DNA of 64,000 nucleotides from Henricia sp. BOLD:AAB3569 (taxonomy: Eukaryota > Echinodermata > Asteroidea > Spinulosida > Echinasteridae), in assembly GCA_037783545.1 (NCBI GenBank), contig JBBELK010000366.1:248001-312000 (forward strand), given 5' to 3'. Below the pieces are notes generated by a model. That model saw nothing but the letters and a program-made list of their open reading frames with translations, did not search any database and was not told the DNA's origin. Position 1 is the first letter of the stretch. Each line of letters opens with the position of its first letter. Of the stretch, positions 25,301-34,744 are shown one piece after another. The position numbers and the translations under genes are program-made.

Positions 25301-28300
25301 TATCCAGTCCATCCCTTCCCTCATCCAGTCCATCCCTTCCCTCTTCCAGTCCATCCCTTCCCTCTTCCAGTCCATCCCTTCCCTCATCCAGTCCATCCCT
25401 TCCCTCATCCAGTCCATCCCTTCCCTCATCCAGTCCATCCCTTCCCTCATCCAGTCCATCCCTTCCCTCATCCAGTCCATCCCTTCCCTCATCCAGTCCA
25501 TCCCTTCCCTCATCCAGTCCATCCCTCCCCCATCCAGTCCATCCCTTCCCCCATCCAGTCCATCCCTTCCCTCATCCAGTCCATCCCTTCCCTCATCCAG
25601 TCCATCCCTTCCCTCATCCAGTCCATCCCTTCCCTCATCCAGTCCATCCCTTCCCTAATCCAGTCCATCCCTTCCCTAATCCAGTCCATCCCTTCCCTCA
25701 TCCAGTCCATCCCTTCCCTCATCCAGTCCATCCCTTCCCTCATCCAGTCCATCCCTTCCCTCATCCAGTCCATCCCTTCCCTCATCCAGTCCATCCCTTC
25801 CCTCATCCAGTCCATCCCTTCCCTCATCCAGTCCATCCCTTCCCTCATCCAGTCCATCCCTTCCCTCATCCAGTCCATCCCTTCCCTCATCCAGTCCATC
25901 CCTTCCCTCATCCAGTCCATCCCTTCCCTCATCCAGTCCATCCCTTCCCTCATCCAGTCCATCCCTTCCCTCATCCAGTCCATCCCTTCCCTCTTCCAGT
26001 CCATCCCTTCCCTCATCCAGTCCATCCCTTCCCTCATCCAGTCCATCCCTTCCCTCATCCAGTCCATCCCTTCCCTCATCCAGTCCATCCCTTCCCTCTT
26101 CCAGTCCATCCCTTCCCTCATCCAGTCCATCCCTTCCCCCATCCAGTCCATCCCTTCCCACATCCAGTCCATCCCTTCCCCCATCCAGTCCATCCCTTCC
26201 CCCATCCAGTCCATCCCTTCCCCCATCCAGTCCATCCCTTCCCTCATCCAGTCCATCCCTTCCCTCATCCAGTCCATCCCTTCCCTCATCCAGTCCATCC
26301 CTTCCCTCATCCAGTCCATCCCTTCCCTCATCCAGTCCATCCCTTCCCTCATCCAGTCCATCCCTTCCCTCATCCAGTCCATCCCTTCCCTCATCCAGTC
26401 CATCCCTTCCCTCATCCAGTCCATCCCTTCCCCCATCCAGTCCATCCCTTCCCCCATCCAGTCCATCCCTTCCCCCATCCAGTCCATCCCTTCCCCCATC
26501 CAGTCCATCCCTTCCCCCATCCAGTCCATCCCTTCCCCCATCCAGTCCATCCCTTCCCCCATCCAGTCCATCCCTTCCCCCATCCAGTCCATCCCTTCCC
26601 CCATCCAGTCCATCCCTTCCCTCATCCAGTCCATCCCTTCCCTCATCCAGTCCATCCCTTCCCCCATCCAGTCCATCCCTTCCCCCATCCAGTCCATCCC
26701 TTCCCCCATCCAGTCCATCCCTTCCCCCATCCAGTCCATCCCTTCCCTCATCCAGTCCATCCCTTCCCTCATCCAGTCCATCCCTTCCCTCATCCAGTCC
26801 ATCCCTTCCCTCATCCAGTCCATCCCTTCCCTCATCCAGTCCATCCCTTCCCTCATCCAGTCCATCCCTTCCCTCATCCAGTCCATCCCTTCCCTCATCC
26901 AGTCCATCCCTTCCCTCATCCAGTCCATCCCTTCCCTCATCCAGTCCATCCCTTCCCTCATCCAGTCCATCCCTTCCCTCATCCAGTCCATCCCTTCCCT
27001 CATCCAGTCCATCCCTTCCCTCATCCAGTCCATCCCTTCCCTCATCCAGTCCATCCCTTCCCTCTTCCAGTCCATCCCTTCCCTCATCCAGTCCATCCCT
27101 TCCCCCATCCAGTCCATCCCTTCCCCCATCCAGTCCATCCCTTCCCACATCCAGTCCATCCCTTCCCCCATCCAGTCCATCCCTTCCCCCATCCAGTCCA
27201 TTCCTTCCCCCATCCAGTCCATCCCTTCCCCCATCCAGTCCATCCCTTCCCTCATCCAGTCCATCCCTTCCCTCATCCAGTCCATCCCTTCCCTCATCCA
27301 GTCCATCCCTTCCCTCATCCAGTCCATCCCTTCCCCCATCCAGTCCATCCCTTCCCCCATCCAGTCCATCCCTTCCCCCATCCAGTCCATCCCTTCCCCC
27401 ATCCAGTCCATCCCTTCCCCCATCCAGTCCATCCCTTCCCTCATCCAGTCCATCCCTTCCCTCATCCAGTCCATCCCTTCCCCCATCCAGTCCATCCCTT
27501 CCCCCATCCAGTCCATCCCTTCCCCCATCCAGTCCATCCCTTCCCCCATCCAGTCCATCCCTTCCCTCATCCAGTCCATCCCTTCCCCCATCCAGTCCAT
27601 CCCTTCCCTCATCCAGTCCATCCCTTCCCTCATCCAGTCCATCCCTTCCCTCATCCAGTCCATCCCTTCCCTCATCCAGTCCATCCCTTCCCTCATCCAG
27701 TCCATCCCTTCCCTCATCCAGTCCATCCCTTCCCTCATCCAGTCCATCCCTTCCCTCATCCAGTCCATCCCTTCCCTCATCCAGTCCATCCCTTCCCTCA
27801 TCCAGTCCATCCCTTCCCTCATCCAGTCCATCCCTTCCCTCATCCAGTCCATCCCTCCCCCATCCAGTCCATCCCTTCCCCCATCCAGTCCATCCCTTCC
27901 CTCATCCAGTCCATCCCTTCCCTCATCCAGTCCATCCCTTCCCCCATCCAGTCCATCCCTTCCCCCATCCAGTCCATCCCTTCCCTCATCCAGTCCATCC
28001 CTTCCCTCATCCAGTCCATCCCTTCCCTCATCCAGTCCATCCCTTCCCTCATCCAGTCCATCCCTTCCCTCATCCAGTCCATCCCTTCCCTCATCCAGTC
28101 CATCCCTTCCCTCATCCAGTCCATCCCTTCCCTCATCCAGTCCATCCCTTCCCTCATCCAGTCCATCCCTTCCCCCATCCAGTCCATCCCTTCCCCCATC
28201 CAGTCCATCCCTTCCCCCATCCAGTCCATCCCTTCCCCCATCCAGTCCATCCCTTCCCCCATCCAGTCCATCCCTTCCCTCATCCAGTCCATCCCTTCCC

Positions 28301-31300
28301 TCATCCAGTCCATCCCTTCCCTCATCCAGTCCATCCCTTCCCTCATCCAGTCCATCCCTTCCCTCATCCAGTCCATCCCTTCCCTCATCCAGTCCATCCC
28401 TTCCCTCATCCAGTCCATCCCTTCCCTCATCCAGTCCATCCCTTCCCTCATCCAGTCCATCCCTTCCCTCATCCAGTCCATCCCTTCCCTCATCCAGTCC
28501 ATCCCTTCCCTCATCCAGTCCATCCCTTCCCTCATCCAGTCCATCCCTTCCCTCATCCAGTCCATCCCTTCCCTCATCCAGTCCATCCCTTCCCTCATCC
28601 AGTCCATCCCTTCCCTCTTCCAGTCCATCCCTTCCCTCATCCAGTCCATCCCTTCCCCCATCCAGTCCATCCCTTCCCTCATCCAGTCCATCCCTTCCCC
28701 CATCCAGTCCATCCCTTCCCCCATCCAGTCCATCCCTTCCCCCATCCAGTCCATCCCTTCCCCCATCCAGTCCATCCCTTCCCCCATCCAGTCCATCCCT
28801 TCCCTCATCCAGTCCATCCCTTCCCTCATCCAGTCCATCCCTTCCCTCATCCAGTCCATCCCTTCCCTCATCCAGTCCATCCCTTCCCTCATCCAGTCCA
28901 TCCCTTCCCTCATCCAGTCCATCCCTTCCCTCATCCAGTCCATCCCTTCCCTCATCCAGTCCATCCCTTCCCTCATCCAGTCCATCCCTTCCCTCATCCA
29001 GTCCATCCCTTCCCCCATCCAGTCCATCCCTTCCCCCATCCAGTCCATCCCTTCCCCCATCCAGTCCATCCCTTCCCCCATCCAGTCCATCCCTTCCCTC
29101 ATCCAGTCCATCCCTTCCCTCATCCAGTCCATCCCTTCCCTCATCCAGTCCATCCCTTCCCTCATCCAGTCCATCCCTTCCCTCATCCAGTCCATCCCTT
29201 CCCTCATCCAGTCCATCCCTTCCCTCATCCAGTCCATCCCTTCCCCCATCCAGTCCATCCCTTTCCCCATCCAGTCCATCCCTTCCCCCATCCAGTCCAT
29301 CCCTTCCCCCATCCAGTCCATCCCTTCCCCCATCCAGTCCATCCCCTCCCTCATCCAGTCCATCCCCTCCCTCATCCAGTCCATCCCTTCCCTCATCCAG
29401 TCCATCCCTTCCCTCATCCAGTCCATCCCTTTCCTCATCCAGTCCACCCCATTAGTGCCATAGGTAGTATGTATTTCACAAAGTGGGAACTGGGTGCACC
29501 GTGATATTTAAAGGTCCTTTGGTCTGGTAGCGCATATGCTTTGATCCATTTTGTTAAGGGGTCCTCCACCACAATTATATACATTGCCTCGATCACTTAT
29601 GGGGAGAGGGCCCATGACATCCAGAGCAATTATTTCCATCAGTGCTCCTACATGTACCTTGTTGCTGGAGTGGTGGTCTTGCCCCTAGAGGGTGCTCTTT
29701 CATACCGGTATGGTGACATCATCTGATACATAAATGTAACATTTTTCTTTTTCAGGCAAGTGAGGCAGAGGTTTTGAAGGCTGTGGTGAGGTGGGGAGAA
29801 CATCAGCTGATGAGGAGGATGGAGGATAGAGGTGAGACATCTCGGTTACATTTGTAGTGCTAAAACACTTGACAAAATTGTTAGCAAGTCTCTATTATGT
29901 CAAATCTCGGCTTAAGTCTCACATCTTTGACAGCAAAGTTCAATTCTTGTTATTACATTGGAACAATACACTACCGTATGTGTAACATACAGTGTATACA
30001 GTGAAGGCAGACATTTGGAAGACCATATCGCTTGATCTGTACGTTTTTAAAAACAGCTAATGTAGAAATTCCCCGAAGAAAAATCCAGCACTGATGTTTT
30101 TTTTTTCCCAATAGTCCACACATCCCTCTTCCTGGCTTACATACTATACATGTGTAGCCTTTTGCGTGTAGCACTTGCATAATGGCTGATGCCCTGAATT
30201 CTTCACTTTCAAATGAAGGTGCCGTTTAGAAAGTAACATACTACGCTGCTGTTGCTACGTGGTGCACGCCATTGCGTAGCAACCAATAGTCTGGTTGCTT
30301 TATGCCATTCTCTCCTACGGTGAACACGGTATTGATTCTGTACTTAACACCTGCCGCGTGCACCACATATAGCAACAAAATATTAGTCTATGTGGATACT
30401 AAGTGTGCATGTAAAAGAACATACGTCAGTACACCAGACGCTATTCATGCGAAACATGCAAAAGGCTAATTGCTTTCATGGGCAGAAATTTCAAGACTGA
30501 TTACTTCAGAAGTACATACATGTACAGTGTGTACATGTATGTACATACATGTACATGTAATCTGTTTTAAGCAGGGGCCAATTTCATAAAGCTGTTTAGC
30601 AGAAAAAAATTACTTAATCCAAAATGTGTTTGCTTTAATATAAAAATGGGTTAATAGTCAAAAATTGTAAACGTGAAATTGTGTTCTTAGCAAAATAAGC
30701 AGAACACCAGGGGCCAATTTCATAAAGCAGTTAAGAGAAAAATTTGCTTAATCAAACATTTGTGTGCTTTATAAAAATGGGTTAATAATCAAAATTGTAC
30801 TTCAACTTGTGTTCTTAGCAAGAATAGCAATTTTGACTATTGACTAATTTTTATAAAGCAAACAAATTTTTGATTAAGCAAATTTTTCTGCTTAATTGCT
30901 TTATGAAATTGGCCCCTGGTCAATTGTAATACTCACCACTATAAGATTTTGACTGCTAACCCATTTTTATTAAGCAAACTAATTTGCATTAAGCAATTAT
31001 TTTTGCTAAACAGTTTTATGAAATTGGCCCCTGGTGGGCAGCCAAAGTGGCAATTTGCACTGTTCAAATTTTGATGGATTAACAAATTTCACAGTATATT
31101 TTGTATTTTCCACTGCACAGAGCCTAACCTGGTCAGCAACACCCAGCACAGCGTCACTCGCAAAGGCATCAAACGGCGCGACCTGGACAACCGGGAAATT
31201 CGTGAGATCATCAGTGACCTCTTGCCACTAGTGCGCCTTGATCACGTCATCCCCCGCTGCCATGAAGCTCTTGCCAACGCCATCAAACGAGGGCTCATTC

Positions 31301-34300
31301 CTACACCGCCCTCACACATGCTTCCTGGAGACGACCTGACTCCAGAGAACAACCTTTGGATCTCAGGCAAGAGGAGGCGAAACAGGTACCGGCCGAGGCT
31401 GTTCACACCATATGTAGAAGAGGCAAAGGTAACTACAATGAAAATATACTACATGTACATGTACCTTTAACAAGTTCATCAGTCATGCCAATAGGGTGGC
31501 GACTAATTACACACTGTGTAGGGTATGCTCCCACAGACAAAGGGACTGAGTAAATGTTAATGGACAATAGACCTTTATCACGGTGCGGCCATCTTCCCTT
31601 TTCCCCTATTAAAATGAACGTAACCAAAGCGAGGCTTGCCGAAATAAAATAGTTTGGCCCTGTGTTGAAAATGTTCATTGTGTGCATCACAATGACGTGC
31701 GATCAAGAAAATGCGCAGCGCGGACAGTGATTCTCTAAAAACAACAACGGAAGACTGCACACGCTATTGCGCAGACATGCACACGCACTGATCATGCCCG
31801 ACACGTACTATGCAGTGGGGAACAAGATAAAGATGGACGCACCGTGATAAAGGTCTAATGCTTGCAGCATGAACGCATATCTCAACGTTTTTGGAACAGG
31901 AAAAATGAATGAGACACACTGCAGACATCGTTTTACATGTACATGTATTTCGTTAAAAAATGCTCATTCAAGTCACATATTTGCTCCAGTGACTCTAGTC
32001 CAAGCCAAGTCTTTTAGAGTGGTGACTCGAGTCCTAAGTCTTTTGAGTCCTGTGACTCGAGTCAAGTCAGTAAAAATCAGCTCTCGACAGGTCCCCATGA
32101 CTAAACCCCCCTCCCCCTGTGCATGCTACAAAACTGTCATGCATTTTGTGTTCACATTTCATGCAGAGCATACTAGAAGAACAAATGGTGTCAGACATTG
32201 ACTCGGTTCGACTTCGTCGAATACGCATGTCACACGTGCCAGACGCCCTCTACATGCTGGAAGACCGGGGTGAGTGTTCGTCTGAGAGGCGAGTCAGTCA
32301 GTTGCAGTCAACCGGCACCACAGGTGCATTCCCGAGTAAGTGCTCCTCTCATGTTGTTCAAAAAATGTGTAATTCCATGTAAGAATGTCATTCTGTTTGG
32401 AGCGTGATCTAAAACTGGTATTTAAAAATTTCTTATATTAATCAAAATAATACCTCGAACAGTAAAGAAATTTCCATATTTTACAATCATATTACAAAAA
32501 TTAACAGAATAAATTTGGTTGGGCACACATTTCCAAGAAATGTAAAAGTGCATGTAAAAATTGGCAGTTTTTGTCAATTTTATTGATTGTCTGTCCCTAG
32601 CCCTCATGCATAAAAACAACCTCTGCATAAAACTGTAAAGTCAATTTCAACATGTGATAAACTGGGTGTGAGTATTAACATCAATAGCAGGTAAACATAC
32701 AGGTTCACTCTAGTTTTCATTTGTTGTATTGACTAAGGAAAGGCATTTGTCTCTCGATTTCCGTCCCTCACGTGAGGGACGGAATTGGATCACGCTCCTT
32801 GAAGGACCACCAATAACCTAAAAAAGTTTGAAATGTATGAATTTTGATTGCAAATAGTACAGATCTATATTTCAGAAAAAAAACTACAGTATACAGTTAA
32901 AGCACAAATGTGTGCCGTTCTATGGAAATGGAATGACACCTGCGTGGAATTGCCCATCAAAATATTGGATGTTGGAAAACTGTAGTCCTCATACAATTGG
33001 TATATTCCTCATACAATTGGTTTTATCCTGGAACCCAACTCTTTTCTCGGTGTTACATGGATGCACAGCTAACCAGTTTGTGTGTGTGGTTTTTTGGGGG
33101 GGAAGGGAGGGGAGGGGGGCGGGGGTGGGGGGTGCTGGCTGGCTGTGTTTTTTTTTTTTTTTTCAATTCGTTCCGAACGGTATTGGCATTGACTAACCTA
33201 GATTTAAATTTCCTACTCAGACATTGACCTTTGACTTTGTTTCCCATTGGTCGAAACTGAGGGTGGTAATAGATATGGGAATTGGGTGAAATATTCAAAA
33301 ATATAAAATGTGTTGTCATCAGGCAAAACAGCGCCCTTTAAATTTGTCCAAAACCTCAGAGTCTTACAATCGGTTTTAAATCTTTTAATTTTAAAATTCC
33401 AAACAGCACTGGACGAGTCCACAGTAAAGGCCATGTTGAATCGTGAGAAAGACCTGCATCGCTGTAGCGCCACTCAGCGTGCCTACAGCTTGCGCTGTAT
33501 CGACCATTTGGCTGTAGCCCGACGGATCCAGACACGCATTGTGCGTGAGTATGGACTTCCTGATGAGGCCACAGCGGTGTTTGCTGGCATCCCACCGGAC
33601 TACGGGCAGCCAGCAGAGGCAGAGCCATACACAGAGGTGTTTGGTAGAATGTGGAATGAGCCACCAGATTTTCAACTTCAGACTGAACATTTGGAAACTC
33701 TGCAGGTAGGTGCACAAAATCATTGAGTTATACCCCTCAAAAGATGTTTTCACAGAAGTTTTTTTCCCCAGATTTACACAGACAGTCTATAAACTGCTTA
33801 GATTACGTCTCTCGGTGAATCAAAATATCAGATAGTGTAGTCAGACATCAAAATATGGCCCACAATATGCCTCGTATTGCAGGAAAATGACTTAAATATA
33901 TATTTAAAAATCTGGGAAGTACGCCCCCTGGACCCAGCTAGTGCTGGCGTGCCTACAACATTTCGCCTCTGTTTAACAATTCCTGGATACGGCACTGCTT
34001 GTTAAGAGGAATTTAGATTTAGCCAAGTTTTACTTAATGAGATTTCATTGTATTTTTTTCCTATTTCCTCTCTCCTCAACTCCAGACAGAAGCCACTGCC
34101 CAAGTGGTTCCTATGCTTAGCGAAATCATGCCGGACATCGCGATCCCGTCGGGTCCCGATCTGACCATTGCGACGGCCCCGTCCATCGACCAGATGCTAC
34201 TGCGGGAACCAGAGCTTGGAGATAGTCACAGCCGAGGGAAGGGCGGTAACAGTAGCAAGGGAGCAAAGTCAGTAAAGGGAGGTGCAAAACAACATGAGCC

Positions 34301-34322
34301 GGATCAGTACACAGACGTATGA
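18084..34322 (+). CDS. BTBD7: BTB/POZ domain-containing protein 7 (BTBD7), seven coding exons
   Basis: Joined exons 18084-19332, 21740-21948, 29756-29831, 31121-31428, 32167-32269, 33407-33705 and 34086-34322 give 826 codons plus stop with no frame break. The protein has a basic N-terminal stretch, two BTB/POZ domains (about residues 155-255 and 265-400) and a BACK-type region (about 417-570), in the order seen in vertebrate BTBD7. In vertebrates it regulates epithelial cell dynamics and branching, acting on Snail2 and E-cadherin. I chose the second of two adjacent ATGs: it has A at -3 and G at +4, and gives MGSN, matching the N-myristoylation-like MGAN start of the vertebrate protein. The C-terminal part is short: vertebrate BTBD7 is about 1,130 residues with a long proline-rich tail, which is absent here. 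Confidence 0.93.
19391..19649. mobile_element. 259-bp MITE in BTBD7 intron 1
   Basis: The ends AGGGTGGATTCACATTG and CAGTTTGAATCCACCC form an inverted pair. Sub-terminal 'gcgacgc'/'aagcgatgcgc' motifs are loosely symmetrical. There is no coding content, and no unambiguous target duplication was found. Confidence 0.65.
21294..21545. mobile_element. 252-bp hAT-like MITE in BTBD7 intron 1
   Basis: The left end CAGGGTTGTAGTCGAGTCCA and the right end TGGACTCGACTACAACCCTG are exact inverted copies. The flanks GTGTTCAG (21,286-21,293) and ATGTTCAG (21,546-21,553) agree at seven of eight positions, fitting an aged 8-bp hAT duplication. The interior is a degenerate array of 'cacaagtcca' on one arm and 'ggacttgtgatggac' on the other. 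Confidence 0.88.
21740..21948 (+). CDS. BTBD7: BTBD7 exon 2
   Basis: Acceptor TTGTTCTCAG and donor CTACAG|GTATAA. It completes a split alanine codon and encodes residues 417-486, including [19 protein letters not shown] and the LREEFSNI segment, which match the start of the BACK-like region of BTBD7. The exon length of 209 bp carries phase 1 in and phase 0 out. Confidence 0.92.
21949..23099 (+). other. BTBD7 intron 2, 5' part
   Basis: Intron 2 runs from 21,949 to 29,755. Its first 1.15 kb holds the 681-bp element and then a C-rich stretch (22,975-23,100) that grades into the 21-bp array, with degenerate 'ccccttcaccc' and 'cccttaacccc' motifs that look like decayed array units. Confidence 0.7.
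22161..22841. mobile_element. 681-bp DNA element in BTBD7 intron 2
   Basis: Terminal inverted repeats of about 140 bp: the left starts GCCTTGGCCCAAGACTAATC and the right ends with its inverse GTCTTGGGCCAAGAC. They share 'agtgcgccctcttgcagcac' and 'ccctttgcgcgacta'. TA flanks both ends. The unique centre contains a short tandem duplication of 'acccaaatacagc' followed by 'gcgtcgga', and no transposase. Confidence 0.88.
23100..29450. repeat. giant 21-bp minisatellite in BTBD7 intron 2
   Basis: About 300 head-to-tail copies of a 21-bp unit, consensus 'catcccttccctcatccagt' plus 'c', fill roughly 6.35 kb. The commonest variation is T or C in 'ccctcatcc' versus 'ccccatcc'; rarer types are 'ctcttccag', 'cccacatcc', 'ccgccatcc' and 'ccctaatcc'. 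Three 20-bp units (near 24,581, 25,525 and 27,855) shift the register. Because the period is seven codons, two of three minus frames and essentially all plus frames are open; the minus frames read (MDWMREG)n or (GLDEGRD)n, up to 780 codons. I treat these as artefacts of the period, since the array is intronic. Confidence 0.97.
29500..29660 (-). pseudogene. fragment of a Ty3/gypsy-like integrase core
   Basis: Read on the minus strand, one frame gives [15 protein letters not shown] and, after a one-base frameshift, the next gives [18 protein letters not shown]. This is the pattern around the first catalytic aspartate of gypsy-type retroviral-like integrases. It lies antisense inside BTBD7 intron 2, just downstream of the 21-bp array. 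No LTR or other domain accompanies it. Confidence 0.75.
29756..29831 (+). CDS. BTBD7: BTBD7 exon 3
   Basis: A 76-bp exon with acceptor CTTTTTCAG and donor ATAGAG|GTGAGA. It encodes residues 487-511 ([19 protein letters not shown]), the BACK-domain helix with the VxRWGEHQL signature of BTBD7. Phase 0 in, phase 1 out. Confidence 0.92.
30155..30468. mobile_element. MITE with TAGCCTTTTGCGTGTA end, copy 1
   Basis: The left end is TAGCCTTTTGCGTGTA and the right end is the inverse CATGCAAAAGGCTA. A second, same-orientation copy lies at 37,205-37,507 and is alignable along its whole length, sharing 'gcataatggctg', 'attcttcactttcaa', 'gttgctacgtggtgcac' and 'gcgtgcaccaca'. It is non-coding. Confidence 0.9.
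30574..31034. mobile_element. nested pair of 'ggggccaatttcataaag' foldback elements
   Basis: The outer element starts GGGGCCAATTTCATAAAGCT and ends with the inverse 'tatgaaattggcccctgg'. A second copy of the same palindromic family (30,708-30,919) sits inside it with its own complete ends. Internal arms carry 'gcttaatcaaa' and 'tttgattaagc' mirrors. This family resembles the 118-bp element at 4,953-5,070. Confidence 0.88.
31121..31428 (+). CDS. BTBD7: BTBD7 exon 4
   Basis: Acceptor CACTGCACAG and donor GCAAAG|GTAACT. It encodes residues 512-614, with [39 protein letters not shown] and [15 protein letters not shown], all strong BTBD7 landmarks. Phase 1 in, phase 0 out. Confidence 0.93.
31429..32166 (+). 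other. BTBD7 intron 4
   Basis: Phase-0 intron, donor GTAACT and acceptor TTTCATGCAG. It contains a 286-bp inverted-repeat element (31,570-31,855) and a short degenerate array of 'gtgactcgagtcc' (31,985-32,075) related to the arms of the hAT-like MITE in intron 1. Confidence 0.85.
31570..31855. mobile_element. 286-bp MITE in BTBD7 intron 4
   Basis: The left end GACCTTTATCACGGTGCGGC and the right end 'gcaccgtgataaaggtc' are inverted copies, continuing to 'catctt' and 'aagatgg'. TA flanks both sides. It is non-coding. Confidence 0.88.
32167..32269 (+). CDS. BTBD7: BTBD7 exon 5
   Basis: Acceptor TTTCATGCAG and donor ACCGGG|GTGAGT. It encodes residues 615-648: [20 protein letters not shown] and [11 protein letters not shown], matching the VRLRMVRMSNVPDTLYM segment of the vertebrate protein. 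Phase 0 in, phase 1 out. The frame stays open 113 bases into the intron, so an unspliced form would end soon after. Confidence 0.9.
32395..32800. mobile_element. diverged AAGGAG-family MITE in BTBD7 intron 5
   Basis: The left end TTTGGAGCGTGATC is mirrored by GGATCACGCTCCTTG at the right, matching the termini of the elements at 1897 and 11,399 but with the TA flanks mutated. Near the right end lies a 26-bp perfect palindrome (32,759-32,784). Confidence 0.65.
33090..33163 (+). repeat. G-rich tract followed by T run
   Basis: Six or more G runs of 3-7 bases occur between 33,096 and 33,132, then 'ctggctggctg' and a run of about 17 T. The sense strand could form a quadruplex. The T run plus this composition marks simple-sequence DNA rather than a gene. 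Confidence 0.85.
33407..33705 (+). CDS. BTBD7: BTBD7 exon 6
   Basis: Acceptor TTCCAAACAG and donor CTGCAG|GTAGGT. It encodes residues 649-748: [20 protein letters not shown] and [14 protein letters not shown] correspond to the QRAYALNCGEGATVSYEIQIRVLREFGL region of vertebrate BTBD7. Long antisense frames over this exon are shadows. Confidence 0.9.
34086..34322 (+). CDS. BTBD7: BTBD7 exon 7 (terminal coding exon)
   Basis: Acceptor CTCAACTCCAG; phase 0 throughout. It encodes residues 749-826, including [15 protein letters not shown], which parallels the LNDLMPDIAVGVS motif of the vertebrate tail, and ends in a lysine/glycine-rich stretch before TGA. The proline-rich tail of vertebrate BTBD7 is missing. 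Confidence 0.88.
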   Translation, partial: TEATAQVVPMLSEIMPDIAIPSGPDLTIATAPSIDQMLLREPELGDSHSRGKGGNSSKGAKSVKGGAKQHEPDQYTDV

Positions 34323-34350
34323 CGTTGGAAATCGTTGTTGTAAATTTTAC

Positions 34351-34356
34351 AATAAA
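34351..34356 (+). terminator. polyadenylation signal AATAAA of BTBD7
   Basis: AATAAA begins 29 bases after the stop codon, so the main 3' UTR would be very short. No competing signal is closer. Use of this site is inferred. Confidence 0.7.
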
Positions 34357-34432
34357 ATTTAATAACGGGCACTTCCTTGCCGTTAGTCCTGTCTACAGGA
34401 AAATGGTGGTTGACCTAGAACTAATTGCAATA

Positions 34433-34567
34433 GACCGTATCAAATTATCTTGTAGGGCAACTTTTGATATTTAAATTGGTCAACAATGCAAGCACAAAAT
34501 GAGCAACCATGCATTTCCTCAATCAACAATCAACTGCCCTACAAGATGGCAGCTATTTGATACGGTC
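34433..34567. mobile_element. 135-bp foldback MITE
   Basis: The left end GACCGTATCAAATTATCTTG and the right end 'gctatttgatacggtc' are inverted copies, with 'tgtagggca' mirrored by 'tgccctaca' further in. TA flanks both ends. It lies less than 100 bp downstream of the BTBD7 poly(A) signal. Confidence 0.85.
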
Positions 34568-34744
34568 TATATAAATTATTCCAACACTGGCTGGTGTATA
34601 AACAAATAATTTGTTAAGATTGGAATGAGTGGAAAGGTGACTTTTTCTGAACAATTCGTGGTTAATTGTTACATTTAAAAAATACTATATTGAAGGCGCT
34701 ATTTCGTCTGTTACCCTTTTCGCGCTATTTCGTCTGTGCACACT

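Larger units (their letters stand above)
29832..31120 (+). other. BTBD7 intron 3
   Basis: Phase-1 intron, donor GTGAGA and acceptor CACTGCACAG. It carries a copy of a dispersed 'aaaatccagca' repeat near 30,078, a MITE (30,155-30,468) and a nested foldback (30,574-31,034) that ends less than 90 bp from the acceptor. Confidence 0.85.
32270..33406 (+). other. BTBD7 intron 5
   Basis: Phase-1 intron, donor GTGAGT and acceptor ATTCCAAACAG. It holds a diverged AAGGAG-family MITE (32,395-32,800) with a long perfect palindrome, and a G-rich tract followed by a T run (33,090-33,163). Confidence 0.85.

Noticed and set aside
23097..29447. Several large minus-strand reading frames of 298-780 codons with heptad repeats (MDWMREG or GLDEGRD)
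   Set aside because: They are the 21-bp minisatellite read in two phases, lie antisense in a BTBD7 intron, break wherever a 20-bp unit occurs and have no non-repetitive flank or promoter.
23100..29450. CRISPR array
   Set aside because: The repeats are directly adjacent without spacers, the genome is eukaryotic and no cas genes are present.
33356..33753. Antisense frames of about 120 codons opposite BTBD7 exon 6
   Set aside because: Shadows of a GC-rich coding exon.
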